Positions 41,531 through 50,468 of a stretch of DNA of 64,000 nt are shown piece by piece (position 1 is the first letter of the stretch; every line of letters begins with the position of its first letter). The DNA is from Pseudoflavonifractor sp050943825 (GTDB lineage: Bacteria; Bacillota; Clostridia; Oscillospirales; Oscillospiraceae). Position numbers and translations under genes: made by a program. Below the pieces are notes generated by a model. That model worked only from the letters and a program-made list of their open reading frames with translations, did not search any database and was not told where the DNA came from. Where the stretch lies: positions 186,001-250,000 of the forward strand of contig NZ_JBMNPX010000001.1 in NCBI RefSeq assembly GCF_050943825.1, written 5' to 3'.

Positions 41531-42310
41531 ATGTTTGAAGAACGGCTCTACCAGCTTCGCAGAGAGCACGGCATCTCGCAGGAGGAGCTGGCCAATATCA
41601 TCGGTGTCTCGCGCCAGGCGGTGCAGAAGTGGGAGTCGGGTGCCTCCCAGCCCAATATGGACAATCTGGTGGCCATCAGCGAGTACTTCGGCGTCACCCT
41701 GGACTACCTGCTCAAGGGCGATGCGCCCGGCTGGGAAGCGTCAGACATACCTTTTGAGGATACATCGCAGGTAGTTTGCGTGCCGTACCGTATCCACTAC
41801 GAGTACAAGAGCAGCACCACCCTATTTGGCCTGCCTCTGGTCCACATCAACGTGGGCCGGTTTGGGCTGTACCGGGCAAGGGGTATTATCGCCGTGGGCA
41901 ATGTGGCCACCGGTCTGGTGTCCATCGGCCTCATCTCCGCCGGACTGCTCTCCTTCGGCTGCCTGAGCCTGGGCCTGCTGGCCATGGGTGCGGCGGCCCT
42001 GGGACTGGCTGCACTGGGAGGTATCGCCCTGGGTGCGGGCATCGCAGCAGGCGGTCTGGCTGTAGGCTGGCTGGCCATCGGCGGTCTGGCCAAGGGCGTT
42101 TATGCCGCAGGGGGCCTGGCCTTTGCTGAGAAGGTGGCCGCAGGAGGCGCAGCATTTGGCCACATCGCCATCGGGGACGCGGTTGAGGGTGCGGTGACCT
42201 TTTCCAACCACGGAGGCGCTGAAATTTCCTCCAGTGCAGTCCGCAGCGCCATCCTCCAGACCTTCCCCACCATCCCCCGCTGGCTGCTGACACTTTTCAC
42301 CTCGTTTTAA
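41531..42310 (+). CDS. XRE-family regulator with glycine pentad-repeat C-terminus
   Basis: This 259-residue protein has an XRE helix-turn-helix at residues 3-60 (ISQEELANIIGVSRQAVQKWESG) and a long hydrophobic C-terminus. From residue 118 to 168 a glycine falls on every fifth position (IIAVG, NVATG, LVSIG, LISAG, LLSFG, CLSLG and so on); after a one-residue slip the pattern resumes at 174-194 and fades by 220. The pattern is hydrophobic-x-A/S-hydrophobic-G. It could be a solenoid (beta-helix-like) or membrane-inserted domain; neither is proven. I know no function. GAGGAGG precedes ATG 41531. It may regulate itself or sense membrane state; no neighbour is clearly linked. Confidence 0.78.
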   Translation: MFEERLYQLRREHGISQEELANIIGVSRQAVQKWESGASQPNMDNLVAISEYFGVTLDYLLKGDAPGWEASDIPFEDTSQVVCVPYRIHYEYKSSTTLFGLPLVHINVGRFGLYRARGIIAVGNVATGLVSIGLISAGLLSFGCLSLGLLAMGAAALGLAALGGIALGAGIAAGGLAVGWLAIGGLAKGVYAAGGLAFAEKVAAGGAAFGHIAIGDAVEGAVTFSNHGGAEISSSAVRSAILQTFPTIPRWLLTLFTSF

Positions 42311-42325
42311 GAAGTGCATACATGT

Positions 42326-42379
42326 AAAAAGCGTTGCCCGCTCCTCGCCCGATGGCGGGAGTTAGGGCAACGCTTTTTA
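42326..42379. terminator. Bidirectional terminator after the XRE gene
   Basis: AAAAAGCGTTGCCC pairs perfectly with GGGCAACGCTTTTT; the loop itself folds (CTCC...GGAG with CGCC/GGCG). It serves both converging genes. Confidence 0.9.
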
Positions 42380-42395
42380 TAATAGTGGACAGCTT

Positions 42396-43595
42396 TTACT
42401 TACTAAGCCCCTCCTGCTCTTCTATCAGCGCGTGAATCAGTTCCTCCTGCCCGATTCCCCACTGGTGACTCCAGGTGAATTCTTCCTCAGTGCTGGCAAA
42501 ATAGCTCCACAATGTCTCGTCCGACTTGCCTCTGTCCCAGGTGGTATCGAAGTAATAGTATTCCCCATTCAGCCTGGCGCAGTTCCACATATGGTCTTCG
42601 CCTGCACCGGTTCCGGTTACAGTCCAGCAGGGTATACCGGCCTCCTGACAGAGCATCTGAAATGCCAGAGAAAATCCGCCGCAGATGGCGGTTCCGTTTT
42701 TCAGCGGACCCATCGCCGTGCGGGATTCATGGGGCAGGGCTGCCGGATTCTCGTAATAGCGGTTGTCATATGTGGTATTTTCTACGATATAGCGATAAAT
42801 CGCACGCAGCGCTTCCTCGTCCGCCATGCCGCCGGATAAAATCTTATCTGCCGCCGCCCGGGCAAGCTCCAGCTCCTCCTGCGCGCCTGCGGTGCTCTGC
42901 TCCAGCGTTTCGCCATTGCTCGGGAAGGCCTTTATCGCCGTTCCATCACTGTTGAGCATGTATACAATATAGCCGTACCCGGCCTGCTGCAGCGCCCGCT
43001 GCATGTCGTCCACCAGGAGCTCCGGGTTGCAGATTGCAATGGGAATCTCTTCTGCGCCCAGATTATCGTTTGCAGTACTGATGAGTTGGGACAGGTTGTC
43101 GATTCTGATGCTTCCCTCCGGTATCCCGTCCGGATAGCCCAGCTTATAGGGCATATAGGAAATGTTACAGATGGTTCCCTCAGAACCTTCCACGCACTCC
43201 AGCCCATAGGCATATTTCAGCTCCGGCTGCTCCTGAATCAGCTGGCTGGATGCATTCTGCAAAAGAATTGATCTGTCCTGAAGGGACATATCGCTGTCCT
43301 GGAAGTCAAAAATGACACTGGGCCTGTATTCCAGGTACGCCTGCCGCAGAACCTCCGCCGCGTCCTCCTGGGTAGCGACCGGATATACCTTTTCTACATC
43401 AGGAGACGCCTCAGGCAAAAGAGATTCGGTGGGCTCCGGCGTCCCCGACGGTTCCGGCTCCATACTCTGTATCGGACTTTCTGTGGGTACTGCCGTATTG
43501 CTGCCGTCAGACGCTTCCGGCGGCGATGCGGAACAGCCGGCCAGAATTGCAGCCATCAGAATCATACATACAATCCAGTTTTGACGCCCTCTCAT
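42396..43595 (-). CDS. Transglutaminase-like lipoprotein
   Basis: This 399-residue protein has a lipoprotein signal ending at LAGCS and a Pro/Glu/Ser/Thr linker (about 25-65), so the mature protein is tethered outside the membrane. The C-terminal domain has the transglutaminase-like triad: Cys in GTAICGGFSLAFQMLC, His in DHMWNCARL and Asp in YYFDTTWD. Such bacterial proteins are usually cysteine proteases or amidases. The middle region is not recognised. I start at ATG 43595 because GGAGGAAG lies before it; the in-frame ATG at 43625 does not have one. It is divergent from the vanG operon. Confidence 0.85.
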   Translation of the reverse strand: MRGRQNWIVCMILMAAILAGCSASPPEASDGSNTAVPTESPIQSMEPEPSGTPEPTESLLPEASPDVEKVYPVATQEDAAEVLRQAYLEYRPSVIFDFQDSDMSLQDRSILLQNASSQLIQEQPELKYAYGLECVEGSEGTICNISYMPYKLGYPDGIPEGSIRIDNLSQLISTANDNLGAEEIPIAICNPELLVDDMQRALQQAGYGYIVYMLNSDGTAIKAFPSNGETLEQSTAGAQEELELARAAADKILSGGMADEEALRAIYRYIVENTTYDNRYYENPAALPHESRTAMGPLKNGTAICGGFSLAFQMLCQEAGIPCWTVTGTGAGEDHMWNCARLNGEYYYFDTTWDRGKSDETLWSYFASTEEEFTWSHQWGIGQEELIHALIEEQEGLSK

Positions 43596-43797
43596 GGTTC
43601 TTCCTCCTGCCATCTGTGGTTCCACGCGAAACCGCTTTATTGTTTAGACGCAGAGACTCATAAAAAAGTTATGCCTGTGTATGTGATATTTTTATGTAAG
43701 AACTCTGACTCTTTTTTGTAAGAAATTCGAAATTCCGCCGTCAAAAACCCGGGTGCGCTTTCCTGTATAATGACGCCACAGAAAGAAGGCGTTATTG

Positions 43798-44850
43798 ATG
43801 AAGAAAATGACCATCGCCGTACTCTTCGGCGGCTGCTCCACTGAATACCCCGTGTCCCTCCAGTCCGCCCATGCGGTCATCACCCATCTGGACAGGAGCA
43901 AATACAACCTGGTTTTGCTGGGCATCACCCGGGATGGGCGCTGGCTGCATTATGACGGCCCGGTGGACGACATTTCCGTCGACACCTGGCACCGCAATGC
44001 CGCTCACTGCACCCCCGCCCTCATCTCTCCCGACCGGGAGACACACGGGCTACTGCTTCTGGCCACCGCCGGGCCGTCGGTCATACGGCTGGACGCCGCC
44101 TTCCCAGTGCTCCACGGCAAAAACGGCGAGGACGGCACCGTCCAGGGCCTGCTGGAGCTGGCGGGCATTCCCGTGGTGGGCTGCGGTAGCCTGGGCTCCG
44201 CCATGTGCATGGACAAGGACGTGGCCCACCGGCTGGCCGCCTCCGCTGGACTGGCTGTGCCTCGCTCTGCCCTGTTCCGCACCTGGGAGGACCCCGCCCT
44301 GCTGCCCGATCTGACCGCCGGGCTGAACCTCCCTCTGTTCGTCAAACCGGCTCGGGCAGGCTCCTCCTTCGGCATCACCAGGGTCACCGACCGCTCCGAT
44401 CTGCCCCAGGCCGTGGCCACCGCATTGGAGCACGACGACAAGGTGGTCATCGAGGAGAGCGTCCCCGGTTTTGAGGTTGGCTGCGCCGTACTGGGCACCG
44501 AAACCCTGACCGTGGGCCGGGTGGACGAGATTGAGCTGACCCAGGGCTTCTTTGACTACACGGAAAAATACCAGCCCCTCACCTCTAAAATCCACATGCC
44601 CGCCCGTATCACGCCGGAGGACGAGGCACGGGTCCAGCGCACCGCCGTCACAGCCTACCGGGCGCTGGGCTGCACTGGCTGCGCCCGTGCGGACTTCTTC
44701 TTCACCCCGGAGGGAGAAATCGTATTCAACGAGATCAACACCATTCCCGGCTTCACCTCCCACAGCCGCTACCCGGCCATGATGGCGGGGGTGGGGCTGG
44801 ATTTCTCTGCCCTGGTGAACCGTCTGGTGGAACAGGCGGTGGGCGTATGA
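43798..44850 (+). CDS. vanG: D-Ala-D-Ser ligase, VanG type
   Basis: This 350-residue ATP-grasp ligase joins D-Ala to a second D-amino acid. N-terminus VLFGGCSTEYPVSLQSA, ATP-binding PLFVKPARAGSSFGITRV, and metal motif EIVFNEINTIPGFTSHSRYP identify a Ddl/Van ligase. The segment FFDYTEKYQPLTSKIHMPARI resembles VanG and other D-Ser ligases rather than housekeeping Ddl, and the next two genes (vanXY, vanT) settle the call by context. D-Ala-D-Ser termini lower vancomycin affinity. I choose ATG 43798, after GAAGG. A TATAAT at 43766-43771 may be its -10 box. No vanR/vanS lies nearby. Confidence 0.88.
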   Translation: MKKMTIAVLFGGCSTEYPVSLQSAHAVITHLDRSKYNLVLLGITRDGRWLHYDGPVDDISVDTWHRNAAHCTPALISPDRETHGLLLLATAGPSVIRLDAAFPVLHGKNGEDGTVQGLLELAGIPVVGCGSLGSAMCMDKDVAHRLAASAGLAVPRSALFRTWEDPALLPDLTAGLNLPLFVKPARAGSSFGITRVTDRSDLPQAVATALEHDDKVVIEESVPGFEVGCAVLGTETLTVGRVDEIELTQGFFDYTEKYQPLTSKIHMPARITPEDEARVQRTAVTAYRALGCTGCARADFFFTPEGEIVFNEINTIPGFTSHSRYPAMMAGVGLDFSALVNRLVEQAVGV

Positions 44851-45599
44851 CTCCGGCGGAGATGGTGTGCACCGGCCCGCTGGTACTGGTCAACCAGTCC
44901 CACCCGCTGGAGCGGGAGCCGGACGCCGCCTCCCTCCTGCCCCCTGACGACCGCCGCCCCCACATCCTGCTGGACACCCGGGCTGGGACGGTGCTCAACC
45001 GCTTTCTCTCCGACCTGGGCTGTACGGGGGAGATTGTGCCGGTCAGCGGCTACCGCAGCCGCGGGGAGCAGGAGGCCATCTTCTCCGACTCCCTCCGGGA
45101 CAACGGTGAGGCCTTTACCCGCTCCTACGTGGCCCTGCCGGGGTGCAGCGAGCACCAGACCGGCCTGGCCATCGACCTGGGAGAGAACCGGCTCGACCTG
45201 GACTTTATCTGTCCCCAGTTTCCCGACACCGGCGTGTTCCGCACCTTCCGCCGCCGGGCCTCGGAGTACGGCTTCATTCTTCGCTATCCAGAGGACAAGA
45301 CCAGCCTCACCGGCATCCAGTATGAGCCCTGGCACTTCCGCTATGTGGGATGGCCCCACGCCAGACTGATGGAGCGGGAGGGGCTGGTGCTGGAGGAGTA
45401 TCACCGCCTGCTAGAGGACTACCCGGAACGTGGCCCCCACCTCCATTTCCAGGAGCAGGGCCGCTCCTTTGAGGTGTACACCGTCTCCCGGGACAATCTG
45501 GAGGACCTGCCGGACCGCCTGCCCAAAAACACCCTGTGCCAGTGGTCGGGGAACAACGGCAGCGGCGTGGTGGTCACCATCTGGAGGGATGTGCTGTGA
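44847..45599 (+). CDS. vanXY: D,D-dipeptidase/D,D-carboxypeptidase VanXY type
   Basis: This 250-residue zinc peptidase removes D-Ala-D-Ala ends, leaving D-Ala-D-Ser precursors. Zinc motif CSEHQTGLAIDLG gives His and Asp; EPWHFRYVG gives the catalytic Glu and second His, both intact. VSGYRSRGEQEAIF is the usual substrate loop. There is no signal peptide or membrane helix, so it is cytoplasmic, as VanXY proteins are. The start ATGA overlaps the vanG stop and the stop overlaps the vanT start, so the three genes are translationally coupled. A ~65-residue C-terminal extension is present as in other VanXY enzymes. Confidence 0.9.
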   Translation: MTPAEMVCTGPLVLVNQSHPLEREPDAASLLPPDDRRPHILLDTRAGTVLNRFLSDLGCTGEIVPVSGYRSRGEQEAIFSDSLRDNGEAFTRSYVALPGCSEHQTGLAIDLGENRLDLDFICPQFPDTGVFRTFRRRASEYGFILRYPEDKTSLTGIQYEPWHFRYVGWPHARLMEREGLVLEEYHRLLEDYPERGPHLHFQEQGRSFEVYTVSRDNLEDLPDRLPKNTLCQWSGNNGSGVVVTIWRDVL

Positions 45600-47743
45600 G
45601 CGTCCCCGGAAAAGCCCCGGCCCATTATGGCGGACTGGACCTGTTCCGCATCCCCGCCGCCCTGCTGGTGGTAGCCGTCCACACCGGCCCACTGCTCACT
45701 GTCAGCAGTCAGGCCAACTATCTCATCACCGACATTCTGGCCCGGCTGGCCGTTCCCTTCTTTTTGGCAGTCAGCGGCTTCTTTCTGGCTCCCGGAATGA
45801 AAAAGGGCTGGCAGGGCCTGCGGCACTTTTGCTATAAAGTGTTATTACTTTACGGAATTTCCATCCTGGTCTACCTGCCGCTCATGGTACGCAACGGGTA
45901 TTTCAGCGGCTGCACGCCCCTCTCCCTGGCCGCCGACCTGGTGTTCAACGGCCCCTTCTACCACCTGTGGTACTTCCCCGCCGCTGTGCTGGGTGCTGTT
46001 ATCGTGGCTCTCCTGCTCCGGCGGCTGGGAGAGCGGGGCGCTCTGTCCGTCTGCCTGCTGCTCTACCTGGTGGGCCTGCTGGGCGACAGCTATTACGGCC
46101 TCTCCGCCGCCCTGCCGCCCCTGAACGCATTCTATAACCTGCTCTTCTCCTGCTTTGACTACACCAGAAACGGCCTGTTTCTCTCTCCTCTTTTTCTTCT
46201 GCTGGGGGTACTTCTGCGGGAGCATCCGCCCCGCCTGGCTGCCGGCCAGTACGGCGCTCTGCTCTGCGGCGGGCTGGCCCTGCTGGTGGCAGAGGGAGAA
46301 CTGGTCGCCCAGTCGGGTCTGCCCCGGCACGACAGCATGTATCTGGCCCTGCCCCTGTCCATCTGGCCTCTGATTCGGCTTCTCTGCTGTGTAAAGCTAA
46401 AAAGCTTCCCTGCTTTTCGTGCTGCGTCCACGGCGGTCTATGTGCTCCATCCGCTCTGTATTGTGGCGGTGCGGGGCGGCGCCAAGGCCCTGGGTATCCT
46501 CTCTCAGGACGGCTTCCTGCTGGGCAGCAGCCTGCTCCACTATCTGGCCGTGGCCGCCGTCTCTCTGCTGGCGGCGCTCCCCTTTGCCTTCTGGCGGCGG
46601 GGACGCAGGCAGAAGGCCCCAAGCGGCCTGCGGGCCTGGGCGGAGATTGACCGCTCCGCTCTGGTTCACAACATCGGCCAGCTGGCCGAGCTGCTCCCTT
46701 CCGGCTGTGAACTGATGGCGGTGGTAAAGGCCAACGCCTACGGCCACGGGGATGTACTCACCGCTCGAGTCTGCATGTCCAGCGGCGTGAAGGCCTTCGC
46801 GGTGGCCACGCTGGAGGAGGGCATCCGGCTTCGCCGGGCCGGAATTAGGGGTGAAATCCTGATTCTGGGCTGGACGCCGCCGGAACAGGCCCGACTGCTT
46901 GTCCGCTGGAGGCTGGCCCAGGCTGTGGTGAGCCGAACATACGCAGAGGCGCTGAACCATTCCGCTCATAAGGTAAAGGTCCACCTGGCCGTGGACACCG
47001 GTATGCACCGGCTGGGGCTCTCCTGGGACGACGGGGACGGCCTGCTGGCTGTCTGCGGATTGAAACAGCTCCGGGTCGCAGGGATGTTTACCCACCTGGC
47101 CTTCTCCGAATCCCTGGAGCTCGACGCGGTGAAACACACCCAGGAGCAGCTGCACCGCTTCCGTCAGGCGGCTGAGCTGGTCATGTCCGCCGGGTATGGG
47201 CCGGTGGCCCTCCACGCCCTGAGCAGCTACGGCCTGCTCAACTATCCCCGGCAGGCCGGCATGGCCTACGCCCGGCCCGGCATCGCCCTGTACGGCGTAC
47301 TGAGCCGCCCGGACGAACAGGTGGGCTCCCTGCCCGACCTGCGGCCGGTGCTATCTCTCCGGGCGAAAATTGCCCGGATTCACAACCTGGAGCCCGGTGA
47401 CTGCGCCGGATACGACGGTGCCTTTGCCCCCTCTGCTTCCGCCCGGGTTGCGGCCGTCACCATCGGCTACGCCGACGGGTACCCCCGCAGCCTCTCCAAC
47501 GGCAAGGGCAAAGTCCTTATCCGGGGCAAATTCGCCCCGGTGGCGGGGCTCATCTGCATGGACCAGCTGCTGGTGGATGTGACCGGCATTCCGGAGGCCC
47601 AGGAGGGCGACACCGTCACCCTCATCGGCCGGGACGGCGAACAGATCCTCACTGCCGAAGAGGTAGCCCAGGACGCCGGTACCATCACCAACGAGCTGCT
47701 CTCCCGGCTGGGAGAGCGGGTCACCCGTGTCATAATTCCATAG
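45596..47743 (+). CDS. vanT: Membrane serine racemase VanT (acyltransferase-3 plus racemase)
   Basis: This 715-residue fusion makes D-Ser from L-Ser. Residues 1 to about 335 hold about ten membrane helices of the acyltransferase-3 family (GLDLFRIPAALLVVAVHTG), which in VanT likely takes up or supplies L-Ser. The C-terminal ~375 residues are a PLP racemase related to alanine racemase: PLP lysine K378 in VVKANAYGHG, and the C-terminal catalytic segment GYADGYPRSLSNGKGKVLI with LICMDQLLVDVTG. This two-part architecture is diagnostic of VanT in vanC/E/G-type clusters. It starts at GTG 45596, overlapping vanXY. Confidence 0.92.
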   Translation: MSVPGKAPAHYGGLDLFRIPAALLVVAVHTGPLLTVSSQANYLITDILARLAVPFFLAVSGFFLAPGMKKGWQGLRHFCYKVLLLYGISILVYLPLMVRNGYFSGCTPLSLAADLVFNGPFYHLWYFPAAVLGAVIVALLLRRLGERGALSVCLLLYLVGLLGDSYYGLSAALPPLNAFYNLLFSCFDYTRNGLFLSPLFLLLGVLLREHPPRLAAGQYGALLCGGLALLVAEGELVAQSGLPRHDSMYLALPLSIWPLIRLLCCVKLKSFPAFRAASTAVYVLHPLCIVAVRGGAKALGILSQDGFLLGSSLLHYLAVAAVSLLAALPFAFWRRGRRQKAPSGLRAWAEIDRSALVHNIGQLAELLPSGCELMAVVKANAYGHGDVLTARVCMSSGVKAFAVATLEEGIRLRRAGIRGEILILGWTPPEQARLLVRWRLAQAVVSRTYAEALNHSAHKVKVHLAVDTGMHRLGLSWDDGDGLLAVCGLKQLRVAGMFTHLAFSESLELDAVKHTQEQLHRFRQAAELVMSAGYGPVALHALSSYGLLNYPRQAGMAYARPGIALYGVLSRPDEQVGSLPDLRPVLSLRAKIARIHNLEPGDCAGYDGAFAPSASARVAAVTIGYADGYPRSLSNGKGKVLIRGKFAPVAGLICMDQLLVDVTGIPEAQEGDTVTLIGRDGEQILTAEEVAQDAGTITNELLSRLGERVTRVIIP

Positions 47744-47775
47744 AAAAACGCCCTCTGCCTGGCAGAGGGCGTTCC
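47744..47775. terminator. Bidirectional terminator after the van operon
   Basis: AACGCCCTCTGCC pairs with GGCAGAGGGCGTT around a minimal loop; A run on the left, T-rich on the right. Confidence 0.9.
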
Positions 47776-48354
47776 TTATTTCCCAATATATTGCCGCAGG
47801 CACTGCTCCACCGCCTGGGCGGAGGCATCGCAGCGGATAAGGCGGAAGCCGCCGCCACGGAGATAGACCGCCACGGTCCCGCCGGTCCGCCAGACGGCCC
47901 GCACCTGTTTCCATGGCGTCAGGTCACAGGCTGCGCCGTAACAGTACTCCAGGCCTTCCGGAGAGAGCCGGATGGTCTGGCGCCCCTCCAGAAAACAGGC
48001 ACAGGTCCCCTGCTCCAGCTCCCGGGCCACCCGGGAACGGACAAAGGGCCTCAGCAGCGGCAGCCAGACTGTACTCAGGGCCAGCCCCGCCGTCAGCGGG
48101 ACAATGAGGGCGGACACCTCCGGTATGTTGACCAGTTCCGGCCAGCGCACCATGTGGGGCACACGGAGGGCGGCCAGCAGCAGGAACAGCAGGCTGCACA
48201 CCGCCATCAGCACCGTATTGGGCCGCCAGTAGATCAGGCTCCTGGCCCGGTGCAGGTTCACCTGCTCCAGAGCCTGGACCAGGGTCTCCCGGTCCCAGGT
48301 GTAGGTCAGGGTCAGCGGCTGGGCCGCTCCCTCATTTCGGGGTGCGTCCGCCAT
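47776..48354 (-). CDS. YcxB-like membrane protein
   Basis: This 192-residue protein has two membrane helices (about 48-66 and 78-103) between a short N-terminal domain and a C-terminal domain with the YcxB-like pattern LSPEGLEYCYGAACDLTPWKQVRAVWRT. The family is of unknown function and common in Firmicutes. It is the second gene after ygiQ on this strand with a four-base gap, so they are co-transcribed. No catalytic residues are evident. Confidence 0.75.
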   Translation of the reverse strand: MADAPRNEGAAQPLTLTYTWDRETLVQALEQVNLHRARSLIYWRPNTVLMAVCSLLFLLLAALRVPHMVRWPELVNIPEVSALIVPLTAGLALSTVWLPLLRPFVRSRVARELEQGTCACFLEGRQTIRLSPEGLEYCYGAACDLTPWKQVRAVWRTGGTVAVYLRGGGFRLIRCDASAQAVEQCLRQYIGK

Positions 48355-48358
48355 GGGC

Positions 48359-50383
48359 TTACCCTCTCCCCCGCTTGCCCTGGTTGGGCTTGGCGTTCTT
48401 CTTGGCCTTGGGCTTGGCCCAGCCCGCTTTACGGGCGGGTGTGGGGCTGTTATGCTCCACCCGCTTGCCCGCCTGCTTCAGCTTCTCCTCCGGACGCTTC
48501 CGGGGCTTGCCGCCCTTCTGGGCCTTACCCTTATTATCCCGCTCCGGGCCGTTGGAACGGCTCTGGCCCCCCTGGGGACCGTTGGGCCGCACCAGACAGT
48601 GCTTGCCAAAGCCGATGAGGTCCTCCCGGTGGGCCCGGTGGAGAGCTTCCAGCACCAGAGGCCGCTTCTCCGGTCGCTTCCACTGCATCAAAGCCCGCTG
48701 CATGGCCTTGTCATGGGGGTTGGTGGGCACAAAGACCGGCTGCATGGTGCGGGGGTCGATGCCGGTATAGTACATGCAGGTGGACAGAGTGCCGGGGGTG
48801 GGATAGAAGTCCTGGACCTGCTCGGGTTGGCGGCCCGACTTGTTGAGCCATTCGGCCAGCTTCACCGCGTCCTCCAGGGTGCAGCCCGGATGGGAGGACA
48901 TGAGGTAGGGCACCAGATACTGCTCCTTGCCGTACTTCTGGTTGAGCCGCTCATACTTCTGGCGGAATTTCTCGTAGACCTCGATATGGGGCTTGCCCAT
49001 GTAGTCCAGCACCGAGTTGACGCAGTGCTCCGGGGCCACCTTCAGCTGGCCGGAGACATGGTGCTTCACCAGGTCGGCGAAGAACTCGCCGCTCTTGTCC
49101 TTCATCATGTAGTCAAAGCGGATGCCGGAACGGATGAAAATCTTCTTTATGCCGGGGATCTCCCGCAGCTTCCGCAGGAGCATGAGGTAGTCGGTGTGGT
49201 CCGCGTCTAGGTTGGGGCAAGCCTCCGGAGACAGACAGGCCCGGTTCTTGCACAGGCCCGCCTTCATCTGCTTCTTGCAGGCGGGACGGCGGAAATTAGC
49301 CGTGGGGCCGCCCACGTCGTGGATATAGCCCTTAAAGCCGGGGTGCTTGGTCAGGGCGGTCACCTCCCGGATGACGCTCTCATGGCTGCGGGAGGAGATA
49401 ATCCGGCCCTGGTGGAAGGCCAGGGAGCAGAAATTGCAGGCGCCGAAGCAGCCCCGGTTGTGGGCCACCGAGAACCGGACCTCCTCAATGGCGGGCACGC
49501 CGCCCATGCTGTCATACATGGGGTGGGGCTCCCGGACGTAGGGCAACTCGGCCACCAGGTCCAGCTCCTCAGTGGTGAGGGGCATGGCAGGCGGGTTGAC
49601 CACCAGCAGGTCCCGGCCGTGGCGCTGGAGGATGGCGCGGCCTACGATGGGGTCGTGCTCCTTGTACTCGGTCATGTTGGCCTCGGCATAGGCACGCTTG
49701 TCCCCCGCCACCATCTCAAAGGACGCCACCTCCACCATGGGGTAGGCGCAGGCGGAGGGATTTTCCGCCAGGAAGGCAGTGCCCCGCACGTCGGTAATCT
49801 CCCCGATGGGCGTGCCGGAGGCCAGGCGGGCGGCAATCTCCTTGGTGGCAGTCTCCCCCATGCCGTAGACCAGCAGGTCGGCCTGGCTGTCCAGCAGGAC
49901 GGAGCGGCGCACCTTGTCGTCCCAGTAATCATAGTGGGCGAAGCGACGGAGGGAGGCTTCCAGGCCGCCGATGACCACCGGGATGTCCCCAAAGGCCTCC
50001 CGCACCTTGTTGGCGTACACCACCACCGCGTGGTCCGGCCGCAGGCCCGCCTTATTCCCCGGGGAATAGGCGTCATCCTGGCGGCGGCGCTTGGCCACCG
50101 TGTAGTGGGCCACCATGGAGTCGATGTTGCCGCTGGAGATGAGAACGGCCAGCCTCGGCCGCCCAATCGCTGTAAAGCTCTCTGCCTTGCGCCAGTCCGG
50201 CTGGGCCAGAATGGCCACCCGGTAGCCCTCGTGCTCCAGTAGGCGGGAGATGATGGCCGGGCCGAAGGAGGGATGGTCCACATAGGCATCTCCGGTAATC
50301 ACCAGAAAGTCGTAGGAATCCCAGCCCCGCTCCGCCATATCCTGTTTGGAAACCGGCAAAAATTGCCGTGCGTCAATGCTCAT
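48359..50383 (-). CDS. ygiQ: YgiQ-family radical-SAM protein
   Basis: This 674-residue protein begins with MSIDARQFLPVSKQDMAERGWDS, a family-specific start. The iron-sulfur motif is NRGCFGACNFCSLAFHQGR (CX3CX2C), followed by the radical-SAM TIM barrel and a cysteine-bearing C-terminal region typical of UPF0313/YgiQ. The last ~70 residues are Lys/Arg/Gly-rich and disordered-looking (RKRPEEKLKQAGKR, AKPKAKKNAKPNQGKRGRG). Substrate is unknown; a radical modification is expected from the family. AGGAG precedes the ATG. Confidence 0.92.
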   Translation of the reverse strand: MSIDARQFLPVSKQDMAERGWDSYDFLVITGDAYVDHPSFGPAIISRLLEHEGYRVAILAQPDWRKAESFTAIGRPRLAVLISSGNIDSMVAHYTVAKRRRQDDAYSPGNKAGLRPDHAVVVYANKVREAFGDIPVVIGGLEASLRRFAHYDYWDDKVRRSVLLDSQADLLVYGMGETATKEIAARLASGTPIGEITDVRGTAFLAENPSACAYPMVEVASFEMVAGDKRAYAEANMTEYKEHDPIVGRAILQRHGRDLLVVNPPAMPLTTEELDLVAELPYVREPHPMYDSMGGVPAIEEVRFSVAHNRGCFGACNFCSLAFHQGRIISSRSHESVIREVTALTKHPGFKGYIHDVGGPTANFRRPACKKQMKAGLCKNRACLSPEACPNLDADHTDYLMLLRKLREIPGIKKIFIRSGIRFDYMMKDKSGEFFADLVKHHVSGQLKVAPEHCVNSVLDYMGKPHIEVYEKFRQKYERLNQKYGKEQYLVPYLMSSHPGCTLEDAVKLAEWLNKSGRQPEQVQDFYPTPGTLSTCMYYTGIDPRTMQPVFVPTNPHDKAMQRALMQWKRPEKRPLVLEALHRAHREDLIGFGKHCLVRPNGPQGGQSRSNGPERDNKGKAQKGGKPRKRPEEKLKQAGKRVEHNSPTPARKAGWAKPKAKKNAKPNQGKRGRG

Positions 50384-50427
50384 GGTTTTCTCCTGTAAAG
50401 CAAAATATCATTACACTTCTTAACACA

Positions 50428-50459
50428 GAAGCCATACGAGCATTTGCCCGTATGGCTTC
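50428..50459 (-). terminator. Possible terminator after the phosphatase-acetyltransferase fusion
   Basis: GAAGCCATACG pairs with CGTATGGCTTC around a ten-base loop. The T-run on the minus strand is poor, so this may be partial. Confidence 0.55.
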
Positions 50460-50468
50460 GCCTCAGGC

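Noticed and set aside
41882..42190. Periodic DNA as a possible CRISPR or tandem repeat
   Set aside because: Periodicity is at protein level (15 bases per pentad) and the DNA units differ; there are no spacers or repeat identity.
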